In this document: positions 43,626 through 52,956 of the stretch, piece by piece | How positions within the stretch are numbered: position 1 is the stretch's first letter | Layout: the number at the start of each line of letters is the position of its first letter | Assembly (NCBI GenBank): GCA_902788805.1 | Contig: CADALO010000007.1 | Location: 66,552-130,551 of the forward strand | Source of the DNA: an uncultured Bacteroidota bacterium | GTDB taxonomy: Bacteria > Bacteroidota > Bacteroidia > Bacteroidales > P3 | DNA length: 64,000 nt | Direction: 5' to 3' | Notes under the pieces: model-generated | Told to the model about the DNA's origin: nothing | Databases searched by the model: none | Seen by the model: the letters and a program-made list of their open reading frames with translations, nothing else | Position numbers and translations under genes: made by a program

Positions 43626-44501
43626 TTATATAGAATAGTCGTAAGCTCCACTTGCATACAATTCATAGTGGTTGTGTCGTAACAAGAATTCTGATCTTAT
43701 ATTTTTAAAAAGTGCATACTTTTCTATTAATGGCTTGAATTTCTCATTACCATAATCGGACAAACCATTGTAAAACAACATTAACAATTCGTCTTTTGAC
43801 AATTGTGCCCTTAGCAAACATAAATAATTGTATTTCTCAACGTTTGTTAAACATTGGGACTCATCGACAAGCTTAATTATTCTATAAAGATAGCGAAAGT
43901 AATGGTCTAATATTCCATTGAAAACATACGTGTAATAACATTGAAGGTATTTTTCAATTGAATCTTCTAGTGTCAAACGATTGTCAACATATGCTTTATT
44001 CTTGATTTGTTTATATATTACAGACAGAACATTTCTACCTTTATATTCGACATTTACAAGTTCGTATCTCAACTCATTTACTATTGTTTGCTGCAGTTCC
44101 AACATACTGAAGAATGTATTTTCAAACCGCTGTAGCATGATTGTCTTATTCTGTTCCTTTAATTCTTTATTGGTTTGAGCTATCTCTTCTTTTTGTAATT
44201 TCAATGCTTCAGTTTGTGCTTCAAGATCCTGGCGCTGTAATTTTATTTCGTCTTTCTGATTCTGCAAATCTTCACGTTGCTGAAGCATGGTTACAATTAG
44301 TCCGGCAAAAGCTAATCCGGAGAACAAAGCGCCAATAAATCCAAACATGTCTCCGAATTGTCCACGTTTCTCAGAATCCGAAGGAAATATGCAGTACATG
44401 AAAAGGATGTATGCAGTACAGATAACAACCACGACTAATATTGCTATCCAGAATACCCTTTGGGGATTTATATTACCTTCTTTATCTTTCCTTTTTGACA
44501 T
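43626..44501 (-). CDS. AbiC-like putative phage abortive infection protein
   Basis: A 291-residue protein. Two membrane helices at about residues 15-38 and 50-72 (VFWIAILVVVVICTAYILF, then FGFIGALFSGLAFAGLIVT) are followed by a coiled coil (QNQKDEIKLQRQDLEAQTEA...) and a helical C-terminal domain with RFENTFFSMLELQQTIV, the usual signature of the putative phage abortive infection family. The start at 44501 (MSKRKDKEG) leaves 25 bp after the upstream nuclease gene; an earlier frame start at 44552 would overlap it. It is probably co-transcribed with the Mrr-like gene. A membrane-anchored defence effector is likely. Confidence 0.78.
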   Translation of the reverse strand: MSKRKDKEGNINPQRVFWIAILVVVVICTAYILFMYCIFPSDSEKRGQFGDMFGFIGALFSGLAFAGLIVTMLQQREDLQNQKDEIKLQRQDLEAQTEALKLQKEEIAQTNKELKEQNKTIMLQRFENTFFSMLELQQTIVNELRYELVNVEYKGRNVLSVIYKQIKNKAYVDNRLTLEDSIEKYLQCYYTYVFNGILDHYFRYLYRIIKLVDESQCLTNVEKYNYLCLLRAQLSKDELLMLFYNGLSDYGNEKFKPLIEKYALFKNIRSEFLLRHNHYELYASGAYDYSI

Positions 44502-44526
44502 AATAGTACGCTTATAAGAACATTTT

Positions 44527-45429
44527 TCAAATAGGATGAAATAAAACCTCACCGGTTTGGGATGCTCGCTGTTTTTTTCTATAAAGTAAATCTGTGAGGC
44601 TAATTCTCATTTCTAAAACATTTAAAATATCCTGTGCATCCATAAGGATAACGTCGTCCGCGGTAAGGTATTCAACACATTCTTTTGAAAAACCATTGAT
44701 TGAGATAAAAAGGCCAAGTGTTGTTTTTAGTTTGCTGCGAACTTTACCTTGAAATGATTGGATTGTCGATTTTGGTACAGGGACTTCTACCCATTTCGCT
44801 TCTATCAAATAATGTTGATTGTCGTGAACAAACGCACCATCAATTTGTTCTCCCTGTGCTTTATATGAACATTTGGGATCCAAATCATATAGAACAAATA
44901 ACCGATTTAAGAATTTTTCAAACTCTAAACCTCTCTCTTGGTGATTAGAGTGTATTGATAAATCAAAAAAAATATTTTTTAAATTGGTCAATTCGTCTGT
45001 GACAGCCTTTGTGTCGTTTATTAGTGCATCATATCTCTTTTTGTTCTCTTGTATTTTTTGCTTTTCCTGTTGTATTTGAAGGTATCCTTGTGTTTGCTTT
45101 CTTAATGCTTCAACACTTTGTTTGGCTTTTTTTACTTTTTGAGCTCCGTCCTCCCATTTTTCCAAATGACTAAAATCCGTCATGTCCGTAACTGCAAAAA
45201 TTAAGGAAAGCAAATCCTCGCCATAAATATCTTGTCTTTCTGCCATTCGCATTACGATGTCTTCCGCAGTCTGCCTTTTTACTTGGTTAAAGTCTATGGT
45301 AGCAAGGAAGTATTTGTTCTCGATCGATTGATATACAAATTGTTTTAATTCTTCTTTCTTCCAATATATATGAGTCAGGGCCTCTTTTAATGCCAATATT
45401 GCAGCAGGTGAAATTTTTTTACTATTCAT
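44527..45429 (-). CDS. Mrr-like restriction endonuclease
   Basis: A 300-residue protein. The C-terminal half is a PD-(D/E)xK nuclease: RGLEFEKFLNRLFVLYDL, then GEQIDGAFVHDNQHYLIEAK with Asp and ExK, then SRLKTTLGLFISINGFS-like text. The N-terminal half is helical with a coiled coil (VKKAKQSVEALRKQTQGYLQ). The ATG at 45429 sits just after a well-spaced promoter (-7 TATCTTTG, -33 TTTTG), so the longer frame from 45474 is rejected. It heads a unit with the AbiC-like gene. A methyl-specific or otherwise self-sparing nuclease is inferred, since no methyltransferase is adjacent. Confidence 0.8.
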   Translation of the reverse strand: MNSKKISPAAILALKEALTHIYWKKEELKQFVYQSIENKYFLATIDFNQVKRQTAEDIVMRMAERQDIYGEDLLSLIFAVTDMTDFSHLEKWEDGAQKVKKAKQSVEALRKQTQGYLQIQQEKQKIQENKKRYDALINDTKAVTDELTNLKNIFFDLSIHSNHQERGLEFEKFLNRLFVLYDLDPKCSYKAQGEQIDGAFVHDNQHYLIEAKWVEVPVPKSTIQSFQGKVRSKLKTTLGLFISINGFSKECVEYLTADDVILMDAQDILNVLEMRISLTDLLYRKKQRASQTGEVLFHPI

Positions 45430-45444
45430 TTTCTTTATTTTTTG

Positions 45445-45476
45445 CAAAGATACAAAGGAATAGACTATTGACAAAA
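45445..45476 (-). promoter_or_regulatory. Promoter of the Mrr-like/AbiC-like unit
   Basis: On the minus strand TTTTG (45472-45476) and TATCTTTG (45445-45452) are 19 bp apart. Confidence 0.8.
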
Positions 45477-45592
45477 TATTTTTATCAACAGTAAGAAATA
45501 AATGATTTACTAGAAATCAATTATTTTGTTCAATAATTGTGTTTTCTTCGGAGATAAGGGTGCTGTCAAAAAAGTTGTTTGCCTATTATACT

Positions 45593-48430
45593 TCAATTCT
45601 CCACCACGCCGACAACAGAGTCAATATTGTACACCACAACCCATACTCCTATATTTCGATATATTGAGTCTAAGCCATTCCCTTTTGATGTTTGCAGAAC
45701 ATCCCGTTCCTGTTCTTCATCAAAGTATATCTCATGAGGACAATCTTCATTGAGATGGACAAGCATAGCATCTCCGTCCTTGTCGCGGCTCTTGTTGAAC
45801 AGAATGTATTTGTATGATTTTAGATAGTATGGGAAAACATCGTTGTTACGAGCATACACGCTAACGGTCTTTCGCTCATGTATTGGAACAACACTGTTGT
45901 TTAACTTTAGCACACCGTTTTCCGATTCAAGATAACGAGTCGAAGTTCCTTCCGTAATAGCGCACTCGTATATGTCACGTTCCTCGTTCATTATCTCCGA
46001 AAAAACGTTGTCGTCACTCAATGTCAACTCCAAAATATCGTCGGGATTAATCCCTCTGATTAGTTCCGAAATATCTGTCCTATTGACTATCCGGTGTTCT
46101 GTTCTTTCGCTTACGGTATATATAACAGGTTCGACTTCGTTCTGGAGATACAATGACGGCCAATAGAACGGTGTTCCTCGCCAACCCTGCTCTTCTGTAC
46201 CATTTTCTTGAAATAGCATCAAAACAGGCATTGTAGTGCACTTCTCTCGTGCCGGCTGCAAGTCTGTACGACCGTCTTCGGGAACATCCATAAAAGCCCC
46301 ATCTTGTGCGATTCGTTTCAGGTTACGATTAGTTCGATGCAAACAAAATAGTTTACCATTGGTTTTCTGTGTGGCGTATTCGATGCAACCGATCATATCG
46401 TTTACTTCCCATTCCAGACCCTTGTTGTTGTCAATTTCGCGGTCGTAGATATATGTGGAACGAATCTTTCGTACAATATCTATTGCCAAATCCTTGTCAA
46501 TTTCGAAGAATCCGTTGACATCCCGATTGGCATAGGCTGGTAAAGCCTCAATGGTCTGTCGTATTTCCTGGATGGTTTTTCCAATGGTCGATTTGGGGCC
46601 AGTTTGGAAACCAATGGGAAGAATACGCAAATTGGGACGTACCACAAGCGTATTTGACACCTTTATTTTCTGTGAAGAGCAGGGTTTTATTCTGTTGTCC
46701 AATCCAACAAAGACAAAATCAACCGATTTATCCGATGAGCAGACAAATGACTGGCGCAGCTGCTCGTCCAACTCGTTCATCCGTGACATTATGCCGTAGA
46801 TGAGATTTGATGTGTGGAACATTGACACCGCCATATCTTCTTTATCACGAGCCCCGAACATTCGTGCATGCTGCAAGACAGCATCCTGCTGGAATGTTCT
46901 CGGAGTACGTCCATAGAAGAAGCAAAGCATATTGGAAATTGTGATACCGCGGTCTAGGATATTGCCACCAATGAATATATTGGCGCTCTGTTCAAGTTTC
47001 AGCTGCCCATCCTCGTTTAATAGGACCTTTACATCATTATTAGAATTGACGAGACGGACATTATAGTCGCCGTCATCCAAAATCTTTGTCAGAACCTCTA
47101 CAACCTCATCTTTTGTTGGCAACTCGACGTTTATCACGCCTTCTCTACGTCCATTCTCATTACTCTCCTGAAAATTGTCGTATATTGCATCTACAACCGG
47201 ACAAATTCTTGCATCATTCCTATAACCAGCTTGGAAAACCTTATGAATTTCAGTAATGAAACGTTTTATTAAATCGCCCTGCCATTGATGTTTTGATTTT
47301 TGTATCATCACATGGAACACGGCACTCGACCGATAGCTTCTCCCATTCTTTCTCTCCTGTATCATGCGAATGGCAGTTGACATGAAATATCCTACAATAA
47401 CATACCGCAAATCTTCAATGTTCTTGGATTTAATATTGTTGTTTAGATACTTCTCGTTTTTTCTACTGAGAACCTCAATACACTTGGGTTTGATTGGATG
47501 AAACAGGTGGCAATACAAAGACTCCGGATTACGAGCCTCAACAAAATACTGTTGCCCGCCAACGTATTTGTCATGTATGGGTAGCAGTGTGGTGAAACGG
47601 GGCTTGAATGGTGTCGCCTTTCCATTCACCAATTGCACATAGCCGTCTGGCTGCAAATACAGAGAATAGGGTGTTGCCGTCACTTGCAGGTATCGGTAAT
47701 ATTCAAGCAACGAGCAGAATTTTTCAATTTGGGAGGATATTTTAGCCAACGTAGTTTCTGCATTCTTCACGCGGTAGTTCCTGCTGGCAAAATCGGCTTC
47801 GTCATCTACAATCAGCACTTTCTTCTGAAGTAACGCAGGCGAATCCTCTTTAAACAATTCAATAAGGTGCTGCATATTATCAGCTTGTTTCATGCAAACA
47901 ATAATACGTTTTGCGCCATTCCTGTTCACTTGGTTTGCAGACAGACCACCTCTTTTGTGTAGATCTTTAACGTCATCCACTTCGACAATCAACGGTTGGT
48001 CGAGACGCTCTGTTTCCTTGAAGTGTCGGAAATCATATCGAAGGCGTTCGATGGTTTGATAGGCCAATGTGTTTGTGCCTTTCGTAAAAACAACACACAC
48101 ATCAATGCCTTTGTCAAACGACATGCCGATGATATTCTCGAAAGCGTTGGTCTTTCCGCATTGGATTTTGCCGAGAAGCAGACCTGGTTCTTTGGCATTG
48201 GGTGTATCAACAAGAAGATTGTCAACTGTATCTGTAATACACTTGACCAATTCGTCAGAGTATGGGAACTTGCTGTGTCTTTTCAGCGTTTCATACACAG
48301 AAAGCGCCTCACTACTGCCTGAAATAAAGCGATTCAACTGCGTGGTTACCCAATCGGGTATTGGTGTACCCATTGCATTTAGAGTCGCTATCGCGGCTTG
48401 ACATTCCTCTAAGGTCCGATACTCTACCAT
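45593..48430 (-). CDS. Z1-domain ATPase/helicase-like protein
   Basis: A 945-residue protein of the Z1 family (DEAD-like ATPase linked with DNA defence). It has LLLGKIQCGKTNAFENIIG (P-loop variant) near residues 84-102, VLIVDDEADFAS (Walker B), LQVTATPYSLYLQ, and GGNILDRGITISNMLCFFYG plus QDAVLQHARMFGAR as C-terminal helicase-like motifs. Z1 proteins occur with methyltransferases, MORC-type ATPases or nucleases in defence loci. Here the nearest nuclease is the Mrr-like gene 160 bp downstream, which has its own promoter. The start lies only 4 bp after the stop of a T9SS surface-protein gene, so it may share that transcript. Confidence 0.85.
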   Translation of the reverse strand: MVEYRTLEECQAAIATLNAMGTPIPDWVTTQLNRFISGSSEALSVYETLKRHSKFPYSDELVKCITDTVDNLLVDTPNAKEPGLLLGKIQCGKTNAFENIIGMSFDKGIDVCVVFTKGTNTLAYQTIERLRYDFRHFKETERLDQPLIVEVDDVKDLHKRGGLSANQVNRNGAKRIIVCMKQADNMQHLIELFKEDSPALLQKKVLIVDDEADFASRNYRVKNAETTLAKISSQIEKFCSLLEYYRYLQVTATPYSLYLQPDGYVQLVNGKATPFKPRFTTLLPIHDKYVGGQQYFVEARNPESLYCHLFHPIKPKCIEVLSRKNEKYLNNNIKSKNIEDLRYVIVGYFMSTAIRMIQERKNGRSYRSSAVFHVMIQKSKHQWQGDLIKRFITEIHKVFQAGYRNDARICPVVDAIYDNFQESNENGRREGVINVELPTKDEVVEVLTKILDDGDYNVRLVNSNNDVKVLLNEDGQLKLEQSANIFIGGNILDRGITISNMLCFFYGRTPRTFQQDAVLQHARMFGARDKEDMAVSMFHTSNLIYGIMSRMNELDEQLRQSFVCSSDKSVDFVFVGLDNRIKPCSSQKIKVSNTLVVRPNLRILPIGFQTGPKSTIGKTIQEIRQTIEALPAYANRDVNGFFEIDKDLAIDIVRKIRSTYIYDREIDNNKGLEWEVNDMIGCIEYATQKTNGKLFCLHRTNRNLKRIAQDGAFMDVPEDGRTDLQPAREKCTTMPVLMLFQENGTEEQGWRGTPFYWPSLYLQNEVEPVIYTVSERTEHRIVNRTDISELIRGINPDDILELTLSDDNVFSEIMNEERDIYECAITEGTSTRYLESENGVLKLNNSVVPIHERKTVSVYARNNDVFPYYLKSYKYILFNKSRDKDGDAMLVHLNEDCPHEIYFDEEQERDVLQTSKGNGLDSIYRNIGVWVVVYNIDSVVGVVEN

Positions 48431-48434
48431 TGCC

Positions 48435-50885
48435 CTACTTTATTATCAATTTGTCGGTGGTTTCGCCAATTCTCACATAATATACTCCTGCAGGCAGCAA
48501 ACTAACATCTATTGTCTCTTTATCAGTACTGACAATCCTTTTCATTATAACCTTCCCGGAATTGTCAATAATGCTTATGGGCATGAAAAGCATTCCTTCC
48601 GAAACAAATATTGTAATTGAAGAGCTCGCGGGATTAGGGTAAATAGAAAATACCTGTGATGCCTCTACCCCTTCTATTCCTACACTTTGCGTCAAGAATA
48701 AACATACAATGCTGTCGCAGCCATCTGTTGTTTGCAGGGTATCGTAATACACACCTGCAGTTGACACATTGAAGCCATAATCCGAATAGGTTTCACCCAT
48801 TCCTATACTCGCATGTATATATGTGCGATAAACAGGGCAAGGAACAATTGTGTCGGTTACATAAATTGTATCATGAACCACCAATGTGTCAATATAAACA
48901 ATCATGGTATCAACAACAATGGTAGTGTCGTGTACGATTGTTGTGTCATGTACCAGCAAGGTGTCAACAACAATAATTGTGTCAGGATAAAGAACAGTAT
49001 CACGAATAATCAATGTATCCACGCTTGGGATAACTGTGAGCGTCAATGTCAGAAGACTGTCACACCCTGCGTGGGTGTGCAACAGTTTCTGATATACGCC
49101 CGATTGGGTCAAGGTACTATCCACAAACTGATAGCTTTGTATATTGGTTATTGTTGCAGACAAGTGTTCAGAATACGTAGGATCAATAGCCAACTGTAGG
49201 TGTACTACACTATCGCATCCGGCAACCGACGATAGAATCTGTGAATAAGTGCCTGCCATTGAGGTGTTGAAACCATATTGTGCATATGAATCTCCCTGAC
49301 AAATGTTTGCTACTATTGTAGTGTCAAAAACCTGATTGACCGTCAAGTTTAATCTGACAATGGAATCACATCCTTGTATACTTTGTAGATGTTGCACATA
49401 CTCTCCACTGGTGTTTTCATTGAATCCATTTGATGCGTACACTTGCCCGTTGCAAATCTGCTCAATCAGAGTATAATCGTATGATGGATTGACTACAAGT
49501 TGGACGGTTATCATGCTGTCCACGTACTGGTCAATGTGTATTGTGTCGTGGTAGGTTCCAAAAACAGATGTAGAGTGTGTTCCATACACATATACTTCCC
49601 CATCGCATATTGTATCTTGTATGATAGAGTGACGGCAAGTCTCTTTCACATTGGACATCCCGTTCCACCACGGGTGTATTTGATATTCTTCCAAAGTACC
49701 ACATGGAACAATTTTTTCTATACTGGAAGGAACGCCACTAAATGTTGTTTGATATATGGTAGGTGGATTCTCTGGAAGAGATACAATTCGAGAAAGATTG
49801 GTATTGTTATAGAATGCATATTGTCCTATGTTTGTGACTGTAGACGGTATCACTAAACCTTCTAATCCGCAGTTACGAAAAGCAGAGTTTCCTATATGGG
49901 TCAAACCTTCAGGGAAAATAATATTACGTAGTTTGGATTTTGCATTCATAAAGTATTTTGGAATCCTTTCTACTTCGTCGCCAATAACCAAATTGGAAAT
50001 ACTATCACTTCCATTAAACAAGTAGTAGTTGGAGAGATAGCTAGCATTTCGAGAATTGTAGACAATATTATGTAGCTGTGAACAATTATTGAAGGCTCTA
50101 TCCCCCATTGCCTCTACATTGCGACCGATAGTGAGACTGTATAAATTGGAACATCCATCAAAGGCTCTGTTACCAACTGCTTGTAAAGTATCAGGTAGAG
50201 CAATCGAGAAAAGTCCAGTACATCCATAGAAGGCAGAGTCTCCTATGGTTTGCAGATTGTCTGAAAAGGTGATGGATGACATTCCAATACAACCCATAAA
50301 TGCATTATTCCCTATTTCTTTTACATTGCCGGGGATAATTATTTCTGAGACATTAGCACAATTAGTCAAGAAGTTATCTGGTATTTTTTTGACGCTATCA
50401 CCTATTGTTACCGTTGTCAAATTGCCACACCCACCAAAAAAAGTTGTCATTGAATTGTATAGATATCTTACTGATGCATTTTTTGCATTCCAATGCACTT
50501 CTGTTAATGCACTTAAGAAGTTTAATGCACCATATGAGATTTCTTTTATTGTATATGGTATTGTTATAATCTGTATGGTGCTGTTAGCATACATATTCCC
50601 AGTGCCATTATTTCTATAGCCCCACATTCCATTGCTATAACTGATAACTGCTGCACTCGAATGCCAGTTACCTATGAAATAATATCCATAAATGGCATTA
50701 ACTGTATATTCTACACTACCATAATTTACTGATGGAGGAATATTACAAACAGGTGTTGTGCAAGAATACACACCACAAGTAGAATCAGATGTTATTGTAT
50801 AACCAATTCCATTAATTGTGAATGTTTGTGCCTGCAAGGACAATCCTAATGTCAAGATCACTAAAAGTATTGTTGTTCGCTTCAT
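48435..50885 (-). CDS. BspA-like leucine-rich repeat T9SS protein
   Basis: An 816-residue secreted protein. Signal peptide MKRTTILLVILTLGLSLQAQ. Residues about 60-410 are BspA-type LRR_5 repeats (IGDSVKKIPDNF, GNNAFMGCIGMSSITF). Residues 430-620 hold repeated CDSIV/CDSLL modules (GCDSIVRLNLTV, GCDSVVHLQLAI). A Thr/Val/Asp-rich run of DTTIV/HDTTIV units follows. The last 75 residues (SIYPNPASSSITIFV... AGVYYVRIGETTDKLIIK) form a type IX sorting domain. It probably acts in adhesion. ATG 50885 is used because it opens the signal peptide after a good promoter. Confidence 0.9.
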   Translation of the reverse strand: MKRTTILLVILTLGLSLQAQTFTINGIGYTITSDSTCGVYSCTTPVCNIPPSVNYGSVEYTVNAIYGYYFIGNWHSSAAVISYSNGMWGYRNNGTGNMYANSTIQIITIPYTIKEISYGALNFLSALTEVHWNAKNASVRYLYNSMTTFFGGCGNLTTVTIGDSVKKIPDNFLTNCANVSEIIIPGNVKEIGNNAFMGCIGMSSITFSDNLQTIGDSAFYGCTGLFSIALPDTLQAVGNRAFDGCSNLYSLTIGRNVEAMGDRAFNNCSQLHNIVYNSRNASYLSNYYLFNGSDSISNLVIGDEVERIPKYFMNAKSKLRNIIFPEGLTHIGNSAFRNCGLEGLVIPSTVTNIGQYAFYNNTNLSRIVSLPENPPTIYQTTFSGVPSSIEKIVPCGTLEEYQIHPWWNGMSNVKETCRHSIIQDTICDGEVYVYGTHSTSVFGTYHDTIHIDQYVDSMITVQLVVNPSYDYTLIEQICNGQVYASNGFNENTSGEYVQHLQSIQGCDSIVRLNLTVNQVFDTTIVANICQGDSYAQYGFNTSMAGTYSQILSSVAGCDSVVHLQLAIDPTYSEHLSATITNIQSYQFVDSTLTQSGVYQKLLHTHAGCDSLLTLTLTVIPSVDTLIIRDTVLYPDTIIVVDTLLVHDTTIVHDTTIVVDTMIVYIDTLVVHDTIYVTDTIVPCPVYRTYIHASIGMGETYSDYGFNVSTAGVYYDTLQTTDGCDSIVCLFLTQSVGIEGVEASQVFSIYPNPASSSITIFVSEGMLFMPISIIDNSGKVIMKRIVSTDKETIDVSLLPAGVYYVRIGETTDKLIIK

Positions 50886-50905
50886 ATGTATCAAATTTTC
50901 AATTG

Positions 50906-50936
50906 CAAAGATACACAATCTTTCTGAAATGGCAAA
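50906..50936 (-). promoter_or_regulatory. Promoter of the LRR surface protein
   Basis: On the minus strand TTTTG (about 50933-50936) and TATCTTTG (50906-50913) are 19 bp apart. Confidence 0.8.
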
Positions 50937-50969
50937 ATAAATGTGTTACGGTTGGACAAGCAGACAAAA

Positions 50970-51566
50970 CTACCTGTCTATTCTGTCTGCATCAAATTCG
51001 AAGTTCAATATTTTAGATTTGCTGTTTAGCGTCACTTCGTAAATAAGATATCTGTTTTCCATCTCAAGAAGTGTGTGCCTTTTCTTGTTGGCGGATTTGC
51101 AAATGATATAGTACCTTCCGTAGGGTACGTTTATGGCATAGTCACCATCACCCGTAATCAAAGCCTGCTTTAGAATGCATTTATTCTCTTCGTTTTCTAT
51201 GTAGAGACGTTGCAACAGGATCTCTCCGGAAAGTGTCAACAAACTATCCTCCCCAACAAAACCGCTAACCTCCATTGACTTTTGATATCCATATGCGTAT
51301 TTTGCCAGTTTCCGGTATTGAAGCCACCTTTCGCATTGGTCTTGGTATTCAAGCCACAACCTCGTTGGATACTTCTTGCTTTTGGGGACAACCCATACTT
51401 CCGCTCCCACATCCGGTTTCCATCCAACAAAATCGTTTTGATAATACCGAACAACGCCTTGGACTTTACAGGTTTGAGCAATTGTATTACAAGGGATAGT
51501 GCACATTACAATTAGTGCGGTAATTGCAACAATTAGTGTTGCCTGGTGTAGATTATCTTTCATCAT
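50970..51566 (-). CDS. Secreted protein of unknown function
   Basis: A 198-residue protein with a cleavable signal (hydrophobic LIVAITALIVMCTIPCNTIA, then QTCKVQGVVRYY). After cleavage the start resembles a carboxypeptidase-regulatory-like beta domain (CKVQGVVRYYQNDFVG). The middle is helical and basic, and the end is beta-rich (YAINVPYGRYYIICKSANKK), as in prealbumin-like folds. A -7-like TATTTTTG lies upstream near 51583. It is probably periplasmic or surface-exposed; no function is suggested by neighbours. Confidence 0.7.
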   Translation of the reverse strand: MMKDNLHQATLIVAITALIVMCTIPCNTIAQTCKVQGVVRYYQNDFVGWKPDVGAEVWVVPKSKKYPTRLWLEYQDQCERWLQYRKLAKYAYGYQKSMEVSGFVGEDSLLTLSGEILLQRLYIENEENKCILKQALITGDGDYAINVPYGRYYIICKSANKKRHTLLEMENRYLIYEVTLNSKSKILNFEFDADRIDR

Positions 51567-51766
51567 TTTGAAGTATTAAATAATTTGCAAAAATAGCAAA
51601 TAATCATAGGTAATACTACCGAATATTTAAAAGAGAATAAAGCGCTAACAAACAACTTATTGAATAATACGGATAAGTATTTGCAACCGAACTGCAATAA
51701 AATGGTAAAAAACACGTTATAATACTGGTTTATAAATTATATTGAAGATTCACACAAGAAAGTGAT

Positions 51767-52144
51767 ATGGGCAAATTGTTTATTAGAATCACAATAGTAA
51801 TGGTGGCAATATATATGATAATATGTTATGTTACCGCTATCATTTGGGGGATAAATCTTTGGGATCAGATTTATGTAATAATGTTTGAGATTTGTGTTTG
51901 CATTTGCATTTCTGCTCAGGGAAGCTACCATTGCAAATATATTCGTTGGACAGCATATGGAATTACTCTATCGGACACTTTGGTCTGTTTGGACAACCTG
52001 CTCAATTATCTGCCATATAATGCATTTGTTTTTATACCACCAGCGTTAATAGCTATAGGTTTGACAACCACATTGACACTTTCAGCGCTCCATTATATTA
52101 AGGTCAAAAAACTAAAGAGATATGGTCAACTCAACAGACAATAA
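51767..52144 (+). CDS. Small integral membrane protein
   Basis: A 125-residue protein with about four membrane helices: residues 6-29 (IRITIVMVAIYMIICYVTAI), 35-52, 62-85 and 89-110 (FIPPALIAIGLTTTLTLSAL), ending in a basic tail. No family recognised. The HTH gene starts 23 bp before its stop, so the two are translationally linked. Such a pair suggests a mobile-element or phage-defence accessory function; this is a guess from arrangement only. Confidence 0.65.
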   Translation: MGKLFIRITIVMVAIYMIICYVTAIIWGINLWDQIYVIMFEICVCICISAQGSYHCKYIRWTAYGITLSDTLVCLDNLLNYLPYNAFVFIPPALIAIGLTTTLTLSALHYIKVKKLKRYGQLNRQ

Positions 52145-52448
52145 AAAAACGCCTATTATTCAATTTGCCATTAATACGCTTAAAGAGGCTATACGTCAGC
52201 TGGAAAACGACGAATGCGATGAAGAGAAGATTCTAATGTCGCTATCAAAACTGAATAATGAATCTGCCGGTAAATACGACAATAATTCTTTCGTGACATA
52301 TGACGAAGCCATGCGAATGTTGAATGTCAAAAACAGAAATGCTCTAAAAAGAATTTTAGACAAACACGGCATCAAGCAACATAAGATAGGGAATGTAAAG
52401 GTTGGTTTTTTGCGTACGGATATCGAGAAAATAATCGCAATGAATTAA
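52122..52448 (+). CDS. Excisionase-like HTH DNA-binding protein
   Basis: A 108-residue protein. The C-terminal half resembles a MerR/excisionase-type winged helix: FVTYDEAMRMLNVKNRNALK then RILDKHGIKQHKIGNVKVGF, ending LRTDIEKIIAMN. The N-terminal half is an acidic helix. It overlaps the membrane protein gene by 23 bp. In Bacteroidales such proteins usually belong to integrated elements, but no integrase is seen nearby. Confidence 0.7.
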   Translation: MVNSTDNKKTPIIQFAINTLKEAIRQLENDECDEEKILMSLSKLNNESAGKYDNNSFVTYDEAMRMLNVKNRNALKRILDKHGIKQHKIGNVKVGFLRTDIEKIIAMN

Positions 52449-52597
52449 TATAGTTCCCAAGCATTTTTGAAATATCCCGAAGAACGAAAATAGCCAACTA
52501 CGGCGTGGAATATGTCGAAGTTGGCCATTGCGGAGGCGATGCCGTGGAACTTGTCCAGCAGCGTCGCGTCGATATTGTTGAAAAACTTGGTGCTCAT
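52445..52597 (-). pseudogene. PLD-like helicase N-terminal relic
   Basis: The frame reads MSTKFFNNIDATLLDKFHGI then ASAMANFDIFHAVVGYFRSS then GYFKNAWELY and stops. The first 45 residues match the start of large helicases with an N-terminal phospholipase D-like domain, found in many defence islands; the remaining 900 or so residues are missing. It ends at the stop of the HTH gene, marking a deletion junction. Confidence 0.7.
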
Positions 52598-52663
52598 AAG
52601 GCTCGGCGTTGTTGGCGCTTTGCCTTTCAATGAACTACTAATAAAAATCCGCGGACTTCTGTC

Positions 52664-52775
52664 TGGACCGAGGTTCTCGACTACCTATCCCCAAAACGAG
52701 AAAGCCCACGGATAAAACCGTGAGCGTTTCTTGCCTTCTCGTTTGGGATTATGAAATTGTCGAGATTTCGGTCCA
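52664..52775. repeat. 112-nt nested imperfect hairpin
   Basis: Outer arms TGGACCGAGGTTCTCGAC (52664) and GTCGAGATTTCGGTCCA (52759); inner arms CCCAAAACGAGAA (52690) and TTCTCGTTTGGG (52736); core ACGG-ATAAAA-CCGT. The rest of 52598-52956 has no gene and contains a cattaacacatt tract at 52860-52900. Confidence 0.7.
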
Positions 52776-52956
52776 CTTGAAAAGCAAAAACGCTTCTAAT
52801 TTATGTATTTATTCTATTCTATTTCTCTGTTTCTATCCTGTTTTAGTTGTTCATTTATTAAAACTAACGCATTTACACATTAGCACATTAACGCATTCTT
52901 TTATGTTGTTTCTGGTTGCAAAGATACAAATTTATTTCGAATTACATAAAATCCTC

